Assembly (NCBI GenBank): GCA_029298735.1
Contig: JANSLP010000236.1
Location: 1 to 53,092 of the forward strand
DNA length: 53,092 bases
Source: Ophiostoma sp. CBS 140.51
Taxonomy: Eukaryota; Ascomycota; Sordariomycetes; Ophiostomatales; Ophiostomataceae
Direction of reading: 5' to 3'
Part shown: positions 25,266 through 34,825 of the stretch, piece by piece
Numbering within the stretch: position 1 is the stretch's first letter
Layout of the letters: each line of letters starts with the position of its first letter
Program-made: the position numbers and the translations under genes
Notes under the pieces: model-generated
Databases searched by the model: none
Told to the model about the DNA's origin: nothing
What the model saw: the letters and a program-made list of their open reading frames with translations, nothing else

Positions 25266-25520
25266 TTACCATTTTATACTATTCACGATAACGCATAAAT
25301 GCGGAAGCACCTCGATATTTACCCAGATCGAACCACAGAGAGGGACTAACAGAATGGCAGGAACAACTTCAGCAAAAAATGCGGAGAATATTGCAGGGCC
25401 GACATAATTAACAACACCATGCTGGCATAGGACACCTTGAGAGACGAGTGAAATCATGGCCAAGACATTGACACGATCAGTCGGTAGTGGTTTAGGAGAA
25501 AACAAGAGGCCGAGAATCAC
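25266..25520 (-). other. Hydrophobic 84-codon frame, possible transporter relic
   Basis: The minus-strand frame has a hydrophobic, membrane-helix-like composition, with segments such as VLAMISLVSQGVLCQHG and VGPAIFSAFFAEVVPAILLV. It begins at a GTG, is closed upstream by TAG, and has no flanking exons I could join. The order of a polar loop between two hydrophobic spans is reminiscent of a polytopic carrier, so it could be the remnant of one. No family is assigned. Confidence 0.2.
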
Positions 25521-25657
25521 AATGGCATATATTTTGTTCTATCCCAGAACTCCCCGACAACTTCTACTTGGCAAGAGAAGAAAGGACCCAACGTGTGATT
25601 TTTGTCTGATAGTTTACCTCGTCACATTTCATCAAATCGCCAGTCAACATCATCAAC

Positions 25658-27076
25658 ATGGTTCGGCCATTATCCTTGGCGCTTCTTGGTAGGTCAACAA
25701 GGACATGGACTTTCACGCCCATGGTAGCTGCTAACATTTACAAGCGCCTCTGGTAGCGGCATCCGTATCCAACATTCACATCCCGCAGCTCGCCACGACC
25801 ATCGCCATCAATCTGCCGCCCAACAGCAACGACATCAACTTTTACATGACTGCACCCACATACTACTCCTATGTCGCCTTCGGCTTTGGCAGCGGCATGG
25901 CCAACTCGTTCATGTTGATTGCGTACCCAGCTGCCGACGGCAAACATGTCACCGTCTCACCTCGTCTTGGAACCGGCGACACCGAGCCCCAGTTTGACAG
26001 TAACTACCATGTCCGTCTCAACAGCAACTCCACCATCTATGGATCGTACATTGTGGCCAGTGGCACATGTGTTAATTGTCGGTCGTGGCCCGGTGGTGCT
26101 TTGAATAGCAACACGAACAACCAGCCGATGATGTATGCCCTCGGCCCGGCCTACGCTGCACACCTCGCCAGCAACAACCAGGGTGTCACGCTGCAGAAAC
26201 ACGAGGCATACGGCCGTTTCCTGATGAACACCATCCAAGCCACTGGGTACGGCGGAACAGGCGTCTTGACGAGCATCGATAACCAGGTCAACACGGGCAC
26301 GCAACCTGTCAACACATATGGAGCCAACAGTCCTAATGGCGTGGTCATCAATGATCGTGACGGTTTAGGTCTGGCACACGGTATCGTGCTCGCAGTTGCA
26401 GTCCTTGTTCTGGCACCTATGGATATTATTCTCGGAAGTGGTCGCCTTCTTGCCAGCTTTCCGTTGATTCATGCTGTCTGCAGCCTGCTGTATCTGTTGA
26501 TGCTCATCGCTGGCTTGGGAACAGGCATCCGTGCAAGCTTTGGATACGTTGCCACGAAACACTTTGCGACAGCGCATCAAGTACTCGGCTTCATCACATT
26601 TTTCATGGGTCTGTTGTTACTGGGTCTGGGCATCGCTTTGCATGTTGGCCGTGCGATGTCGTCGTCGGGCGAGCGTGGCATCGTGACAGTCGTACACAAG
26701 TGGGGCACTCGTTTCCTATGGCTTTTGATTTTGATCGATGGTGGCCTGGGTCTGAAACTGGCAGATGCCTCTTTGGGACTTGTCATTGGCTACTCTGTTC
26801 TGTCCGGTGCCACCTTCCTGGCTGTCGTGTTTGCACTTGCCTGCCTGTGGTGCATCGGTGGACGCAGAACACGCACTCGTGATGGGGCAGTAGCGGATGG
26901 CGGCGGTGGCCCCGTCAACTTTGGCTTCAATGGCCGCAAGAGCGTCAACTCACGCAAGACATCTGGCGACTCGGAGCCAGTCATCATCCCAGAGAACCGA
27001 CATGCAAGGTAAGAGTTATCACGATATTTTACCAGGACGGGAAGTACTAACCATAAACAGTGCCAGGTACGAATGA
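25658..27076 (+). CDS. Secreted/membrane DOMON (CDH-type cytochrome) plus cytochrome b561 protein
   Basis: Three exons, 25658-25688, 25745-27008 and 27061-27076, encode 436 aa; introns are 56 and 52 bp, each with a CTAAC branch. Exon 1 holds most of a signal peptide (MVRPLSLALLAPLVAA). Residues about 20-200 form a cellobiose-dehydrogenase-type cytochrome (DOMON) domain with the expected heme ligands Met (62 or 67) and His163. Residues about 218-350 are a cytochrome b561-type membrane domain with four helix His residues at 222, 253, 288 and 328, spaced for two hemes. The tail is short, cytosolic and basic. Family knowledge: such proteins carry electrons across the membrane, probably between cytosolic ascorbate-like donors and extracellular acceptors such as metals or oxidases. 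The last exon adds only four codons, so the alternative end (stop at 27012) would barely change the protein. Confidence 0.9.
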
Positions 27077-29483
27077 GAGACCAAAGTCAAGGAAAGACCA
27101 ACCTTGCCGGTTGGGAAGAAGTTATCGAGAAAGTCGGAGATGTCATTTGCGTTGATTGCATCTTGAACACGGTTGGAGTAAGGAACAATTTGTATGTTTT
27201 GAAAAGGCTGCTTTTTACATGTAATATGGCCGGTGACTTTAAGTTTTTGCGTTTGTTTTGAAAATTCACGAGCTCCTTTCCATTTTCAGACTTGTACCGT
27301 TACCGCAAACGGCTTTTGAAATGTAAACAACTTTAGAAACGACGCCTCATACAAAAAGAGCAATCGGCACCTGCCGTGGTCTTTCCGTTTGTGATGTCGT
27401 CGTTGCTTACAACGAGGGCCCAGTAATCCGTGCTTCTGACGTCCTGCTATTGGCCAGTCGTAACTTAATATTTTTTTCTTTCGTCCTAGTAAACACATGT
27501 CACTTTGTTTACATTCGATCCAGATATGTTCTCGACTTCTTCCTGCTACTTACAACGAACACAATCACCACGACCACGACCATTTCTCCTTTCGATTAGA
27601 AACGTCGTCTTTCACCCACTTCTCTTCTTCTTCACACTTGCCCGTCGGTGGGTATCCATCCTCTTGCATTGTCATTCCCACTGGTGGATCAACACTACCT
27701 CGACACAACACACCACGCTGTCTCTGGCCCAGCACAGCCGTGCCTCCGGTGCCCTCCATCCTTCTGCCACGTCCGACAGTTTTCCTCCTTCGAATCCAAG
27801 TACAAAGTCTCGCCTTATCTCGCATCACCCTCGATACCGGACACATGGCCCGGCCATTGTTGTCTTTCTTCAATGGCCTCCCACTGGAGCTAAAGGAGTA
27901 AGTCAATTTCAGCCAATCACATGATAAGCAACGTATGCATCAGGCGTAATCCAACACTCTCAAACTTACAGCCATTGCAAGTGTCGTCGGCACTTTTGTC
28001 ACTGGCGGCCCGGCGTGCGCAATCGCTGCCTACTCTTCTGTACTCCAGAAATAAAAATACGGACCTCCTTCTCCTTTCCGCCAACGAAGCTTTGCCGTAT
28101 TTTCAGATTCCCTGAGCGGCTTCTTCACATCTTTCAACTGGACGTTCCTGCCTTTTCGAGTGGCACAACGACATGGTCGCTTCCTTTCGGTACCATCGCC
28201 GTCTGTCTTTTTACGACGTAGATCGCCATAAGAGCAAGACGCAGCACAGAGTTTTCCTTTACAAACATTGACCTGGAAACCGGCAGGCCACTGCCACTTT
28301 CATTTTTTATCGATGGAAACGTCAATGCCAAGCGAAACCGGTTCTGCCGCGTTTGTATAAGCGACAGAAGCGAGGTGGTCTGGTCTATATACCGGACACG
28401 ACATGAGGCCAACCTTGTCAAGTGTTTGATCTTGAAGGAAAAGTAGATTTTCGCTCGCCAAGCCAGCAGCAGAAAGGGAACGCCACCCGAACGCCACCCC
28501 GCGCAACTTTACGTCGACCATTGCCAGGCGCGAGCGGATTAGAAAGGGGAAGAAATCAAATTGAAAGCTGACCGAGGACAAGGCGGTGGGATATCAAAGT
28601 CCGGTGTCCCCAATTCTACTCGTAGAATTTTTATGTCCAGAAAGGCGTTCTTAGATAGATTTTTTTTAAATCTAATACACAGAAAGATCGCAGCTGGGTT
28701 TGTTGTTTGATTAAGGTTTTTGTTTTAAGGCCATCGTTTTTGATAAAATAAACTTCTTAAAGTAGGCCCCGAATTGACATGTCGAAACTCAAAGTACACG
28801 GTAAACAATCATACTTAAATATGAACCAATAATCAAGCTGCGAAATGTATTTATGTTTTTCGTTGTAGAATTGATTGAAGAAGAGCATATAAGAGAAGTC
28901 GTATTGGTACAATTCATGCCCAGTAAATATCCCGCAGTCACCGTAGCAGTCAGAAATACACCCTTGCCTCTCGTATACATATCGCCGCCTGGGTGGCAAT
29001 GAATTGATTATGAATCATTCTTTTTTTCTGCGTCATAGAATACACATGCGAAATTTATTACAGCATCCATTATTTTATCATATTTCATTGCATTTTATCC
29101 CATGTTGCCATTTTTATACCATCTCTTTCTAATATCAAAGTATGGCAGTTCAAATTCGGTTGGATGAACAAGACTGTGGGCAAATCAATGGATGAGAGAC
29201 GAAAATCGGACTAACCAATACGCAGTGAAAAAATAAGCAAAACAGAATGTTGAGATGAGAATGTTTCCGAATAACACTCAAGTTTTGAAGAATAAAGGCA
29301 CAAAATAAAAGCCGCAAAATAAAACCAACGAGGGTATGAAACTCACCACTGCAGCGAAAGACCTTTAGGCCCACCCATTTGTTTCCCCGCCGTCTGTGAC
29401 ATAAACATTTACTACGTACAAAATAAGTACAAGTACTAAGTTTCCGCTGCAGCAGAAAACGAGGAGTATGCATAAGAACAAGG
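27077..29483. other. Intergenic region with weak small-ORF signals
   Basis: Most of this stretch shows no gene. 27490-27845 looks like a CT-rich promoter and leader on the plus strand, leading to the weak candidate at 27845. On the minus strand a frame from about 28520 to 28300 has fairly coding-like codons and contains a TATATAG motif near 28385, but no family. 28620-29480 is AT-rich and empty. Confidence 0.5.
27845..28115 (+). other. Possible 74-aa two-exon gene or gene relic
   Basis: ATG 27845 follows a pyrimidine-rich leader. Exon 27845-27897 (MARPLLSFFNGLPLELKE, faintly like the start of an F-box) can splice with GTAAGT at 27898 to CAG at 27943, then run to a stop at 28115 (LLSLAARRAQSLPTLLYSR). 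The 46 bp intron lacks a good branch site. In another frame the same stretch reads IASVVGTFVTGGPACAIAAY, which is just as coding-like. This frame ambiguity suggests a decayed gene. Function not recognised. Confidence 0.2.
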
Positions 29484-29856
29484 TTATGAATCAATAGCAA
29501 TATAATCTGATCTTGTCGTAGTCGAGGTAGGGCCCGTCTTCAGCAATGCGACACCAGTGGGAAGTTGTTGCCCTCGTTGCGGGTCGCCAAGACCAATCTG
29601 CAATCGGACAGATGATCCCAACCTCCGCGTGGGGCCGCTTGGCCACCCACCATTGTTTCGATTTGTTCTCTCCCCCGTCCCTTTTTGTACTTACCGCCGA
29701 GCTCATCGGCCGAAGACAGTCAGCGAATGGGAGGCGTGACAACCGATTGAATTGGGGGCGATCGTGGACAAAGACATGGGACTTGACATGGATGCGGGCG
29801 AGTCTCGATGGAGCCGCGATGATCACGACGCGTGGCTCAAATGTCTCCATCGCCAT
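29484..29856 (-). CDS. Candidate 91-aa two-exon small gene, unknown function
   Basis: On the minus strand, ATG 29856 opens 54 codons with C/G-ending bias to 29695, where a consensus donor GTAAGT begins. An acceptor TTGCAG at 29598 restores an open frame of 37 codons to TAA at 29484-29486. Both exons are exact multiples of three. The predicted protein starts MAMETFEPRVVIIAAPSRL and ends TTTRSDYIAIDS; it has no signal peptide I trust and no known family. The 97 bp intron lacks a canonical CTAAC branch. It lies divergent to the beta-propeller gene, 334 bp apart with a 16 bp palindrome between them. It could be chance. Confidence 0.3.
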
Positions 29857-29974
29857 TGGCTGGTTTTTCCTCACTGTTCCTTCCCTCTTTTTCCTCTTTG
29901 ACTACCAGGGATCGTCGCCCAGATGAATAAGTCAAGAACTGGGGGGAAGAACAGATTGGTTTGTTATGCACAGC

Positions 29975-29990
29975 TCGGCCGATCGGCCGA
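29975..29990. promoter_or_regulatory. Perfect 16 bp palindrome with CGG/CCG halves
   Basis: TCGGCCGATCGGCCGA is self-complementary and contains paired CGG/CCG triplets, the half sites bound by Zn2Cys6 regulators. It sits 200 bp upstream of the beta-propeller gene and 119 bp upstream of the divergent small-gene candidate. Confidence 0.6.
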
Positions 29991-30190
29991 ACCGAACTTG
30001 TTTATTGAGAGTATTGGATGAATTGGATTGAAGATGAAGAAATAAAGTGCCCATATATGAAGCATTTTACTCGTTACCGACAATGGGTTGACGTGCAGCC
30101 AAGTCTGTTTTTTGTTTTCTTTTTCTAAAGAATTCAAACTCCACGAGACAAGACATCGCATCCCATCTTCCATCGTCCTTTATCTCGACT

Positions 30191-32251
30191 ATGCATTTCT
30201 CGGTGATCTCTGCCTTCTTGGGCCTTGCAGCCCAGCCTGTGTTGGCTGCTTGCCCATATGCAGCACAAGCAAATGGTCTCAAAGCCCGTTCACCGCCACA
30301 GGACCATTACCACCGTGCTACCCGACAGACAAACGGCACAAAGGGCATCTTTTACATGAACCGCATTGGCCCATCCGGTTCCAAGCTCTACATTGCCAAT
30401 GCCGATGGCAGCAACGCCACGGCACTTTCGACAACGGACACTCTTGACATCCACGCCAACTGGTCGCCCGACGGCAACTGGATCGTCTTTACCAGTGAGC
30501 GCCGTGCCGATGGCCAGGCCGACCTGTACCGTGTGCACCCCGACGGTACCGGTCTCGAAACGCTCATCAGCACCGACTCACTCGAGGACAGCGGTGCACT
30601 TTCGCCTGATGGCGGCCTTCTTGCCTACGTTTCCACCCAGGGCAACTACACGACCAACATCTGGGTCAAGGACCTGGCCAGTGGCCAGGCATGGAACGTC
30701 ACCGACATTCCTGGTCTGACCCGCGTTCAGAACCCAACCAGCCCACAAGGTCACTTCCGTCCGTCGTGGTCACCCGATGGTGAGTGGATCGCGTTCAGCT
30801 CGGATCGTGAGACCGACTGGACGGGCCACAGCAACGGCACCGGCTGGGAGCATACGCAGCAGCTGTCTTTGTATGTGGTGCGGCCCAATGGCTCCGACTT
30901 CCGTGAGGTGGCCCGCCAGGACGGCAACAGCTTTGGCTCGCCGCAGTGGTCGCCCGACGGCAAGCGGCTGGTGTACAGTGTGATGACGACGGAGGACACA
31001 TATGGTGCGCACGGCACGTCGGGCCAGCAGCAGGCCGTGACGTCGCAGATTTACAGCGTTGACGTCGAAGAGGGACTCAGCAGTGCCACGCAGGAGACTA
31101 CAGGTCCCTACCTCAAGGTGACGCCGCACTACGTTGTCTCGGGCAACACGACCAACATTGGTTTTGTGTTGAAGGGCACATCCAATGAGGGCGTCAGCTA
31201 TGCCACCAACGACTCGTCGACCGGTCACCTGCCCTTTTCCCAAGCCTACCTGCGCAACCCATCGTGGTCACCGGATGGTTCTAAGGTCGTGTATGAGGTC
31301 CTGACATGGGACGTGCGTGCCGCCGGCAAGTCTCTGTTCTCGTTTGACAACACCTGGGACTATCGCTTCATGGACGTCTTCCCGCAGTTCAACATCCCCA
31401 CCAAGCGCATGGTCATTACCCAGAAGCAGCTCGGTGACTCGTCCGTCATCACCTCGACCCCTACCTACGATGACCTCGAAGATGTTTTTGATGTCCAGGA
31501 TGTCGTCGCCGCTGATCAAGAGATGAACATTGCCTACGGTCTCGCTGGTGCCTTCCAGCCCACGTGGTCGCCCGATGGAAAGCAGATTGCCGTTGGATTT
31601 GGCTCGTGGTTTACCGTCCGTACCACGCAGCCAGGTACCATTTACTTGGCCAATGTGACCGACCCTACGGCCAACGGCACAGCTCCCCGGGAGTACACCA
31701 ACTTGACCGACACCAACAACGCCACAAACGCCGGTTTCCCCTCCTTCTCGCCCGACGGCACGCGTCTCGTCTACCGTCTGTGGAACATGCTCAATGGCCA
31801 GCCCCTCGGTCTGCGCATCCTCGATCTGACCACGGGTGTCACCACCAACTTGACCGATGGCTGGGACAACACCCCCGGCTGGTCCCCCGAGGGCGACCGT
31901 ATCGTCTTTTCACGCCAGGTCAACTGGACCGCCTCGTCGGACAGCAGCCGCTGGTGGGACGACCGCTTTGACGTCATGACTATCAAGCCGGACGGCACTG
32001 GCCTTACTCGCCTGACGGACAGCCCGGCCAATGATGCCCACGCTGTGTGGTCCGAGGTTGACGGCAAGGTCCAGATCCTGTGGAACAGCGGCATGTACGG
32101 CTTCCGTGACGAGTCTGCCCTGTATGACGATACTTTCCAGCCTTACGGCCAGATTATGGCCATGGACCCAGATGGCAGCAACAAGCGCATTCTGACGGAC
32201 ACGTTGTGGGAGGATTCCATGCCGCTGTTTATTCCCAACAAGTACTTGTAA
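30191..32251 (+). CDS. Secreted TolB-like beta-propeller protein
   Basis: A single exon of 686 aa. The N-terminus (MHFSVISAFLGLAAQPVLA) is a signal peptide, probably cut near residue 19. At least eight copies of the PD40 / TolB-type motif W/FSPDGxxIVF occur, starting at residue 91 and ending with a WSPEGDRIVFSR variant, so a beta-propeller is expected. Several N-T/S sequons (NGT, NAT, NYT, NTT, NLT) point to N-glycosylation in the secretory pathway. Bacterial TolB binds envelope proteins, but fungal secreted homologues have no agreed role; binding of a protein or glycan is the likely function. No catalytic motif is visible. The ATG is the first in the frame and is followed at once by the signal sequence. 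Confidence 0.9.
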   Translation: MHFSVISAFLGLAAQPVLAACPYAAQANGLKARSPPQDHYHRATRQTNGTKGIFYMNRIGPSGSKLYIANADGSNATALSTTDTLDIHANWSPDGNWIVFTSERRADGQADLYRVHPDGTGLETLISTDSLEDSGALSPDGGLLAYVSTQGNYTTNIWVKDLASGQAWNVTDIPGLTRVQNPTSPQGHFRPSWSPDGEWIAFSSDRETDWTGHSNGTGWEHTQQLSLYVVRPNGSDFREVARQDGNSFGSPQWSPDGKRLVYSVMTTEDTYGAHGTSGQQQAVTSQIYSVDVEEGLSSATQETTGPYLKVTPHYVVSGNTTNIGFVLKGTSNEGVSYATNDSSTGHLPFSQAYLRNPSWSPDGSKVVYEVLTWDVRAAGKSLFSFDNTWDYRFMDVFPQFNIPTKRMVITQKQLGDSSVITSTPTYDDLEDVFDVQDVVAADQEMNIAYGLAGAFQPTWSPDGKQIAVGFGSWFTVRTTQPGTIYLANVTDPTANGTAPREYTNLTDTNNATNAGFPSFSPDGTRLVYRLWNMLNGQPLGLRILDLTTGVTTNLTDGWDNTPGWSPEGDRIVFSRQVNWTASSDSSRWWDDRFDVMTIKPDGTGLTRLTDSPANDAHAVWSEVDGKVQILWNSGMYGFRDESALYDDTFQPYGQIMAMDPDGSNKRILTDTLWEDSMPLFIPNKYL

Positions 32252-32743
32252 TTTGACGTGGTGAACGGGTAGAGGATAAAATAATGTACATAGCCCACTA
32301 GAAATCGTTCAACACAAAAAAAAGAGACCTCTTCGTATATTCAGACCCCGTCTCGTGAGACTCCGTTGCATCCGACATGTCTGTATCTGCAGTGCCAACA
32401 TTGCACTCTATGGTTGTGTCAGGATCAAACGAGAGTTGAGCCGTGGTTGATTTGTGTTGTTTGTTTATCAATGTAGTGCTATTTGTGGGGTGAGAGTTAT
32501 GCCAAAATCGTATTGAAATCCATTTCAAAGAAGTAGCAAGTCTGACATCAAAGTCACAACTTCAAAGGGAAACTCGTCCAAAATGCTTGCGCACGGGATA
32601 TGACCACCGCGTTCCTGCCTGTTTTGGCGACATTGGATGAAAGCAAAAAAAAAAAAAAAAAAAAAAAAAAGGATTAAAGGCGTCTTTCATCTTGTCTCGT
32701 CCTTCCAAACGCTCGAAAAGGCCGAGCGAAAACTTCCACAGCC
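32252..32743. other. Convergent intergenic region
   Basis: It separates the 3' ends of the beta-propeller and dehydrogenase genes. It contains an uninterrupted A26 tract (32645-32670). No gene is seen. Confidence 0.65.
32645..32670. repeat. A26 homopolymer tract
   Basis: Twenty-six consecutive A residues lie between two convergent genes. It could be a nucleosome-depleted spacer or the tail of an old retrotransposed copy, but no target duplication or element sequence is evident beside it. Length may be affected by assembly error. Confidence 0.9.
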
Positions 32744-33842
32744 TTACAGCGACGCCAGAATCTGCTCGGCATTAGCAAACTGAAACTCGACCAGTGTCTC
32801 CTTCCACAAGCGGTCCATCACCGTCTTTCCCTCCGGCGTGTACTCAAACGGTGCGTATCTAAGTCAGTCAGTTAGCAGTCAGATTACAGAATCAGCACTA
32901 ACAGTGCGTGCGTGTGACCTACGGTTCAATCTCCCAGTTGCCCAAGATGCAGCCATGCGACTCCGGCCCCTTGACCACAGCAGCATCGACATACGCTGTG
33001 GCACCGACCTCGACTGACCGCGCCGATGCCGCCTTGAACAATCCCAACAAAACCTTGACTCCGCCAGGCCGCTCACGATGCAGATCGGTGCCCTTGATGA
33101 AGCCCGGCTCGACCATGTTGATCACGACACGATCGGCCGACACGACATCGGACAACTTCCACAAAGCCAGTTGGCCCAGCAGCTTGGACGTCACGTACAT
33201 GTCGGACATGTCAAAGATGGACTCGTCGTTGAACGACGGAAGCAGAGGATCAGCGTTCTTGTTGGGAAATTTGGCTGTGGCGGACAGCATGGCAGTCGAG
33301 ATGGTGAGGCGGCCAGGCGTGCCTACAGGCGACTTGGTCGAGAGGGACGGAAGCAACAAAATACCGAGCAGGATGGTCGACAAGTAGTTGACCTGCACTG
33401 TCTGCTCATGGCCCGTGGAAACGACAATCTTGAACGGCTGGAAGCCAATGCCGGCATTGAGGACGGCAACGTCAAGACGTGTGAGGTCCTTCTCGACACG
33501 CGCGGCAAAGGCCTGTACGGAGCTGTACGATGTCATGTCGAGCTGCCAGACGTCAATCTTGGCGGACGGGTACTTGGTGCGAAGCGGTGCAGCCGCGTGT
33601 TCGCCCTTGTCAAGTGACCGGACGGCCATGATGAGATGGGACAGCTTGTGGGACAACAGCTGGCCAGCACAGGCAAGGCCTAGACCCGTGTTAGAGCCCG
33701 TCACGATTGCTACCTGGCCGGTCAGGTTGGTGGTCTTGGGTGTCGGGTGTGCCTTTGTGCGGAATTGGTTCTTGATGAACTGGTTGGGGAAAAAGGGCTC
33801 CAAGTTTGGAGGCAGCTCCTTGGATGATTTCGTGGACGTCAT
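32744..33842 (-). CDS. Short-chain dehydrogenase/reductase (SDR)
   Basis: Two minus-strand exons, 33842-32923 and 32858-32744, give 344 aa; the 64 bp intron has CTAAC just before the acceptor. The cofactor motif TGSNTGLG is at 48-55 (TGxxxGxG), NAG at 129-131, the catalytic Ser near 182-187, and Tyr216 with Lys220 in YVTSK. All classical SDR residues are therefore present. The N-terminal 40 residues before the Rossmann fold and the C-terminal 40 from exon 2 are typical of the fungal retinol-dehydrogenase-like or WW-oxidoreductase-like SDRs. It should use NAD(P)H on a small alcohol or ketone; the substrate is unknown. Neighbours give no pathway hint. Confidence 0.9.
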
Positions 33843-34591
33843 GGTGGAGGTTGTCCTAAGAGGTATGCGAAGTTAGGTGTTAGAATGGCAATGTAAGATG
33901 TGAGGGTCGGATGGGGTCGGTTTGTGTCGTCTCAAGGGCAAGCATCAACATCGCCCAAACCTTCACGAGGGACCTTCATCCTTTATAGTCCTTTATCTAG
34001 ATACCGTTCGGCCGTTCTCCAAGTGGTGATTACTAGTAGCAAGCCAAATCTAACACAAGGCTGCGCCTGTGCTAAACCGCGTTTGGCAATCAGCTCTTCT
34101 CTTCCCTCTTGCATCAACGCTATCCTGTTCTTGGAGGTTCATGGGCGGCGCTACCGGGCACTTGTCTCAACTGGATCTGAAAAGGAGGGAAGGAATTGAT
34201 CGACTCCACACGCTTAAGCCTTTTTGGCTGCCATCCGGACCCGGGAAAGGCCAAAAAGCACATTTCCCGCCGGCTTTGCCTGCTGAAATCTGCAGAACCG
34301 GGACCGGGAGCAGTGGGAACAGGTCCGGACACTGCAAAAGTCATTCAACAATAACAGGAGATCGCGAATCCACGTGGCCAGATAAGGAAATTCGCCCTGT
34401 GACAGCACCACCTTGATCCCAATATGGACTGGCACTATGCAATCACCCAACCGATCTGCCGGTGTCGCAAGATTCTCGGTCGCAGATTGTTTTTTTGCAA
34501 GATGTTGGAGTGGCCCGTCTTTCTGAAATTCCAGCGCACGGTCGCTCGTACTTGGACATGCTTAAGGGCGCCGAAATCTCCATAAGCAGAT
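33843..34591. other. Intergenic region, dehydrogenase promoter to tRNA
   Basis: No protein gene is seen. The left part would be the promoter of the dehydrogenase; the right end is the 5' flank of the tRNA gene. Confidence 0.65.
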
Positions 34592-34685
34592 TCCCTCGTG
34601 GCGCAATTGGATAGCGCGTTAGACTGTTATCGATATTTAATGATAGTCTATCTAAAGGTTGGTGGTTCGAGCCCACCCGAGGGAG
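34592..34685 (+). tRNA. tRNA-Asn(GUU): tRNA-Asn (anticodon GTT) with a 20 nt intron
   Basis: The acceptor arms TCCCTCG (34592-34598) and CGAGGGA (34678-34684) pair fully. D stem GCGC/GCGC, anticodon stem TTAGA/TCTAA and T stem GGTGG/CCACC with loop TTCGAGC are all intact. The anticodon GTT is at 34626-34628. A 20 nt intron (34630-34649) sits at the canonical site one base after the anticodon. The mature tRNA is 74 nt including the discriminator base. Internal A and B boxes are present in the usual places. Confidence 0.96.
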
Positions 34686-34696
34686 GAATAAGTTTC

Positions 34697-34702
34697 TTTT
34701 TT
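34697..34702 (+). terminator. RNA polymerase III terminator of tRNA-Asn
   Basis: A run of six T residues begins 12 bases after the tRNA end, the usual polymerase III stop signal. Confidence 0.8.
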
Positions 34703-34825
34703 GTGATTTTTTGTCCTTCTCTAACAAGATTCTTTATTTTCTCTTCTGTTTCCTTTATTTTTGTTTTTTATTTTGAAGGGAAGTGTAGTGTTTTGTACAT
34801 GACACTGCCGTCCCGAGGCCACAAT

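Larger units (their letters stand above)
20505..25657. other. 5 kb intergenic region without a convincing gene
   Basis: No frame here has a family signature. 20.9-23.5 kb is pyrimidine-rich on the plus strand, with a TATA-like AAGTATAAAT at about 22550 followed by a leader-like sequence, but no coding region follows. 23.9-25.3 kb is AT-rich and includes a 16 bp palindrome (24171-24186), a 51-codon frame at 24294-24449 without AT-independent support, and a hydrophobic minus-strand frame (25266-25520). The right end contains the DOMON gene promoter. Confidence 0.55.
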
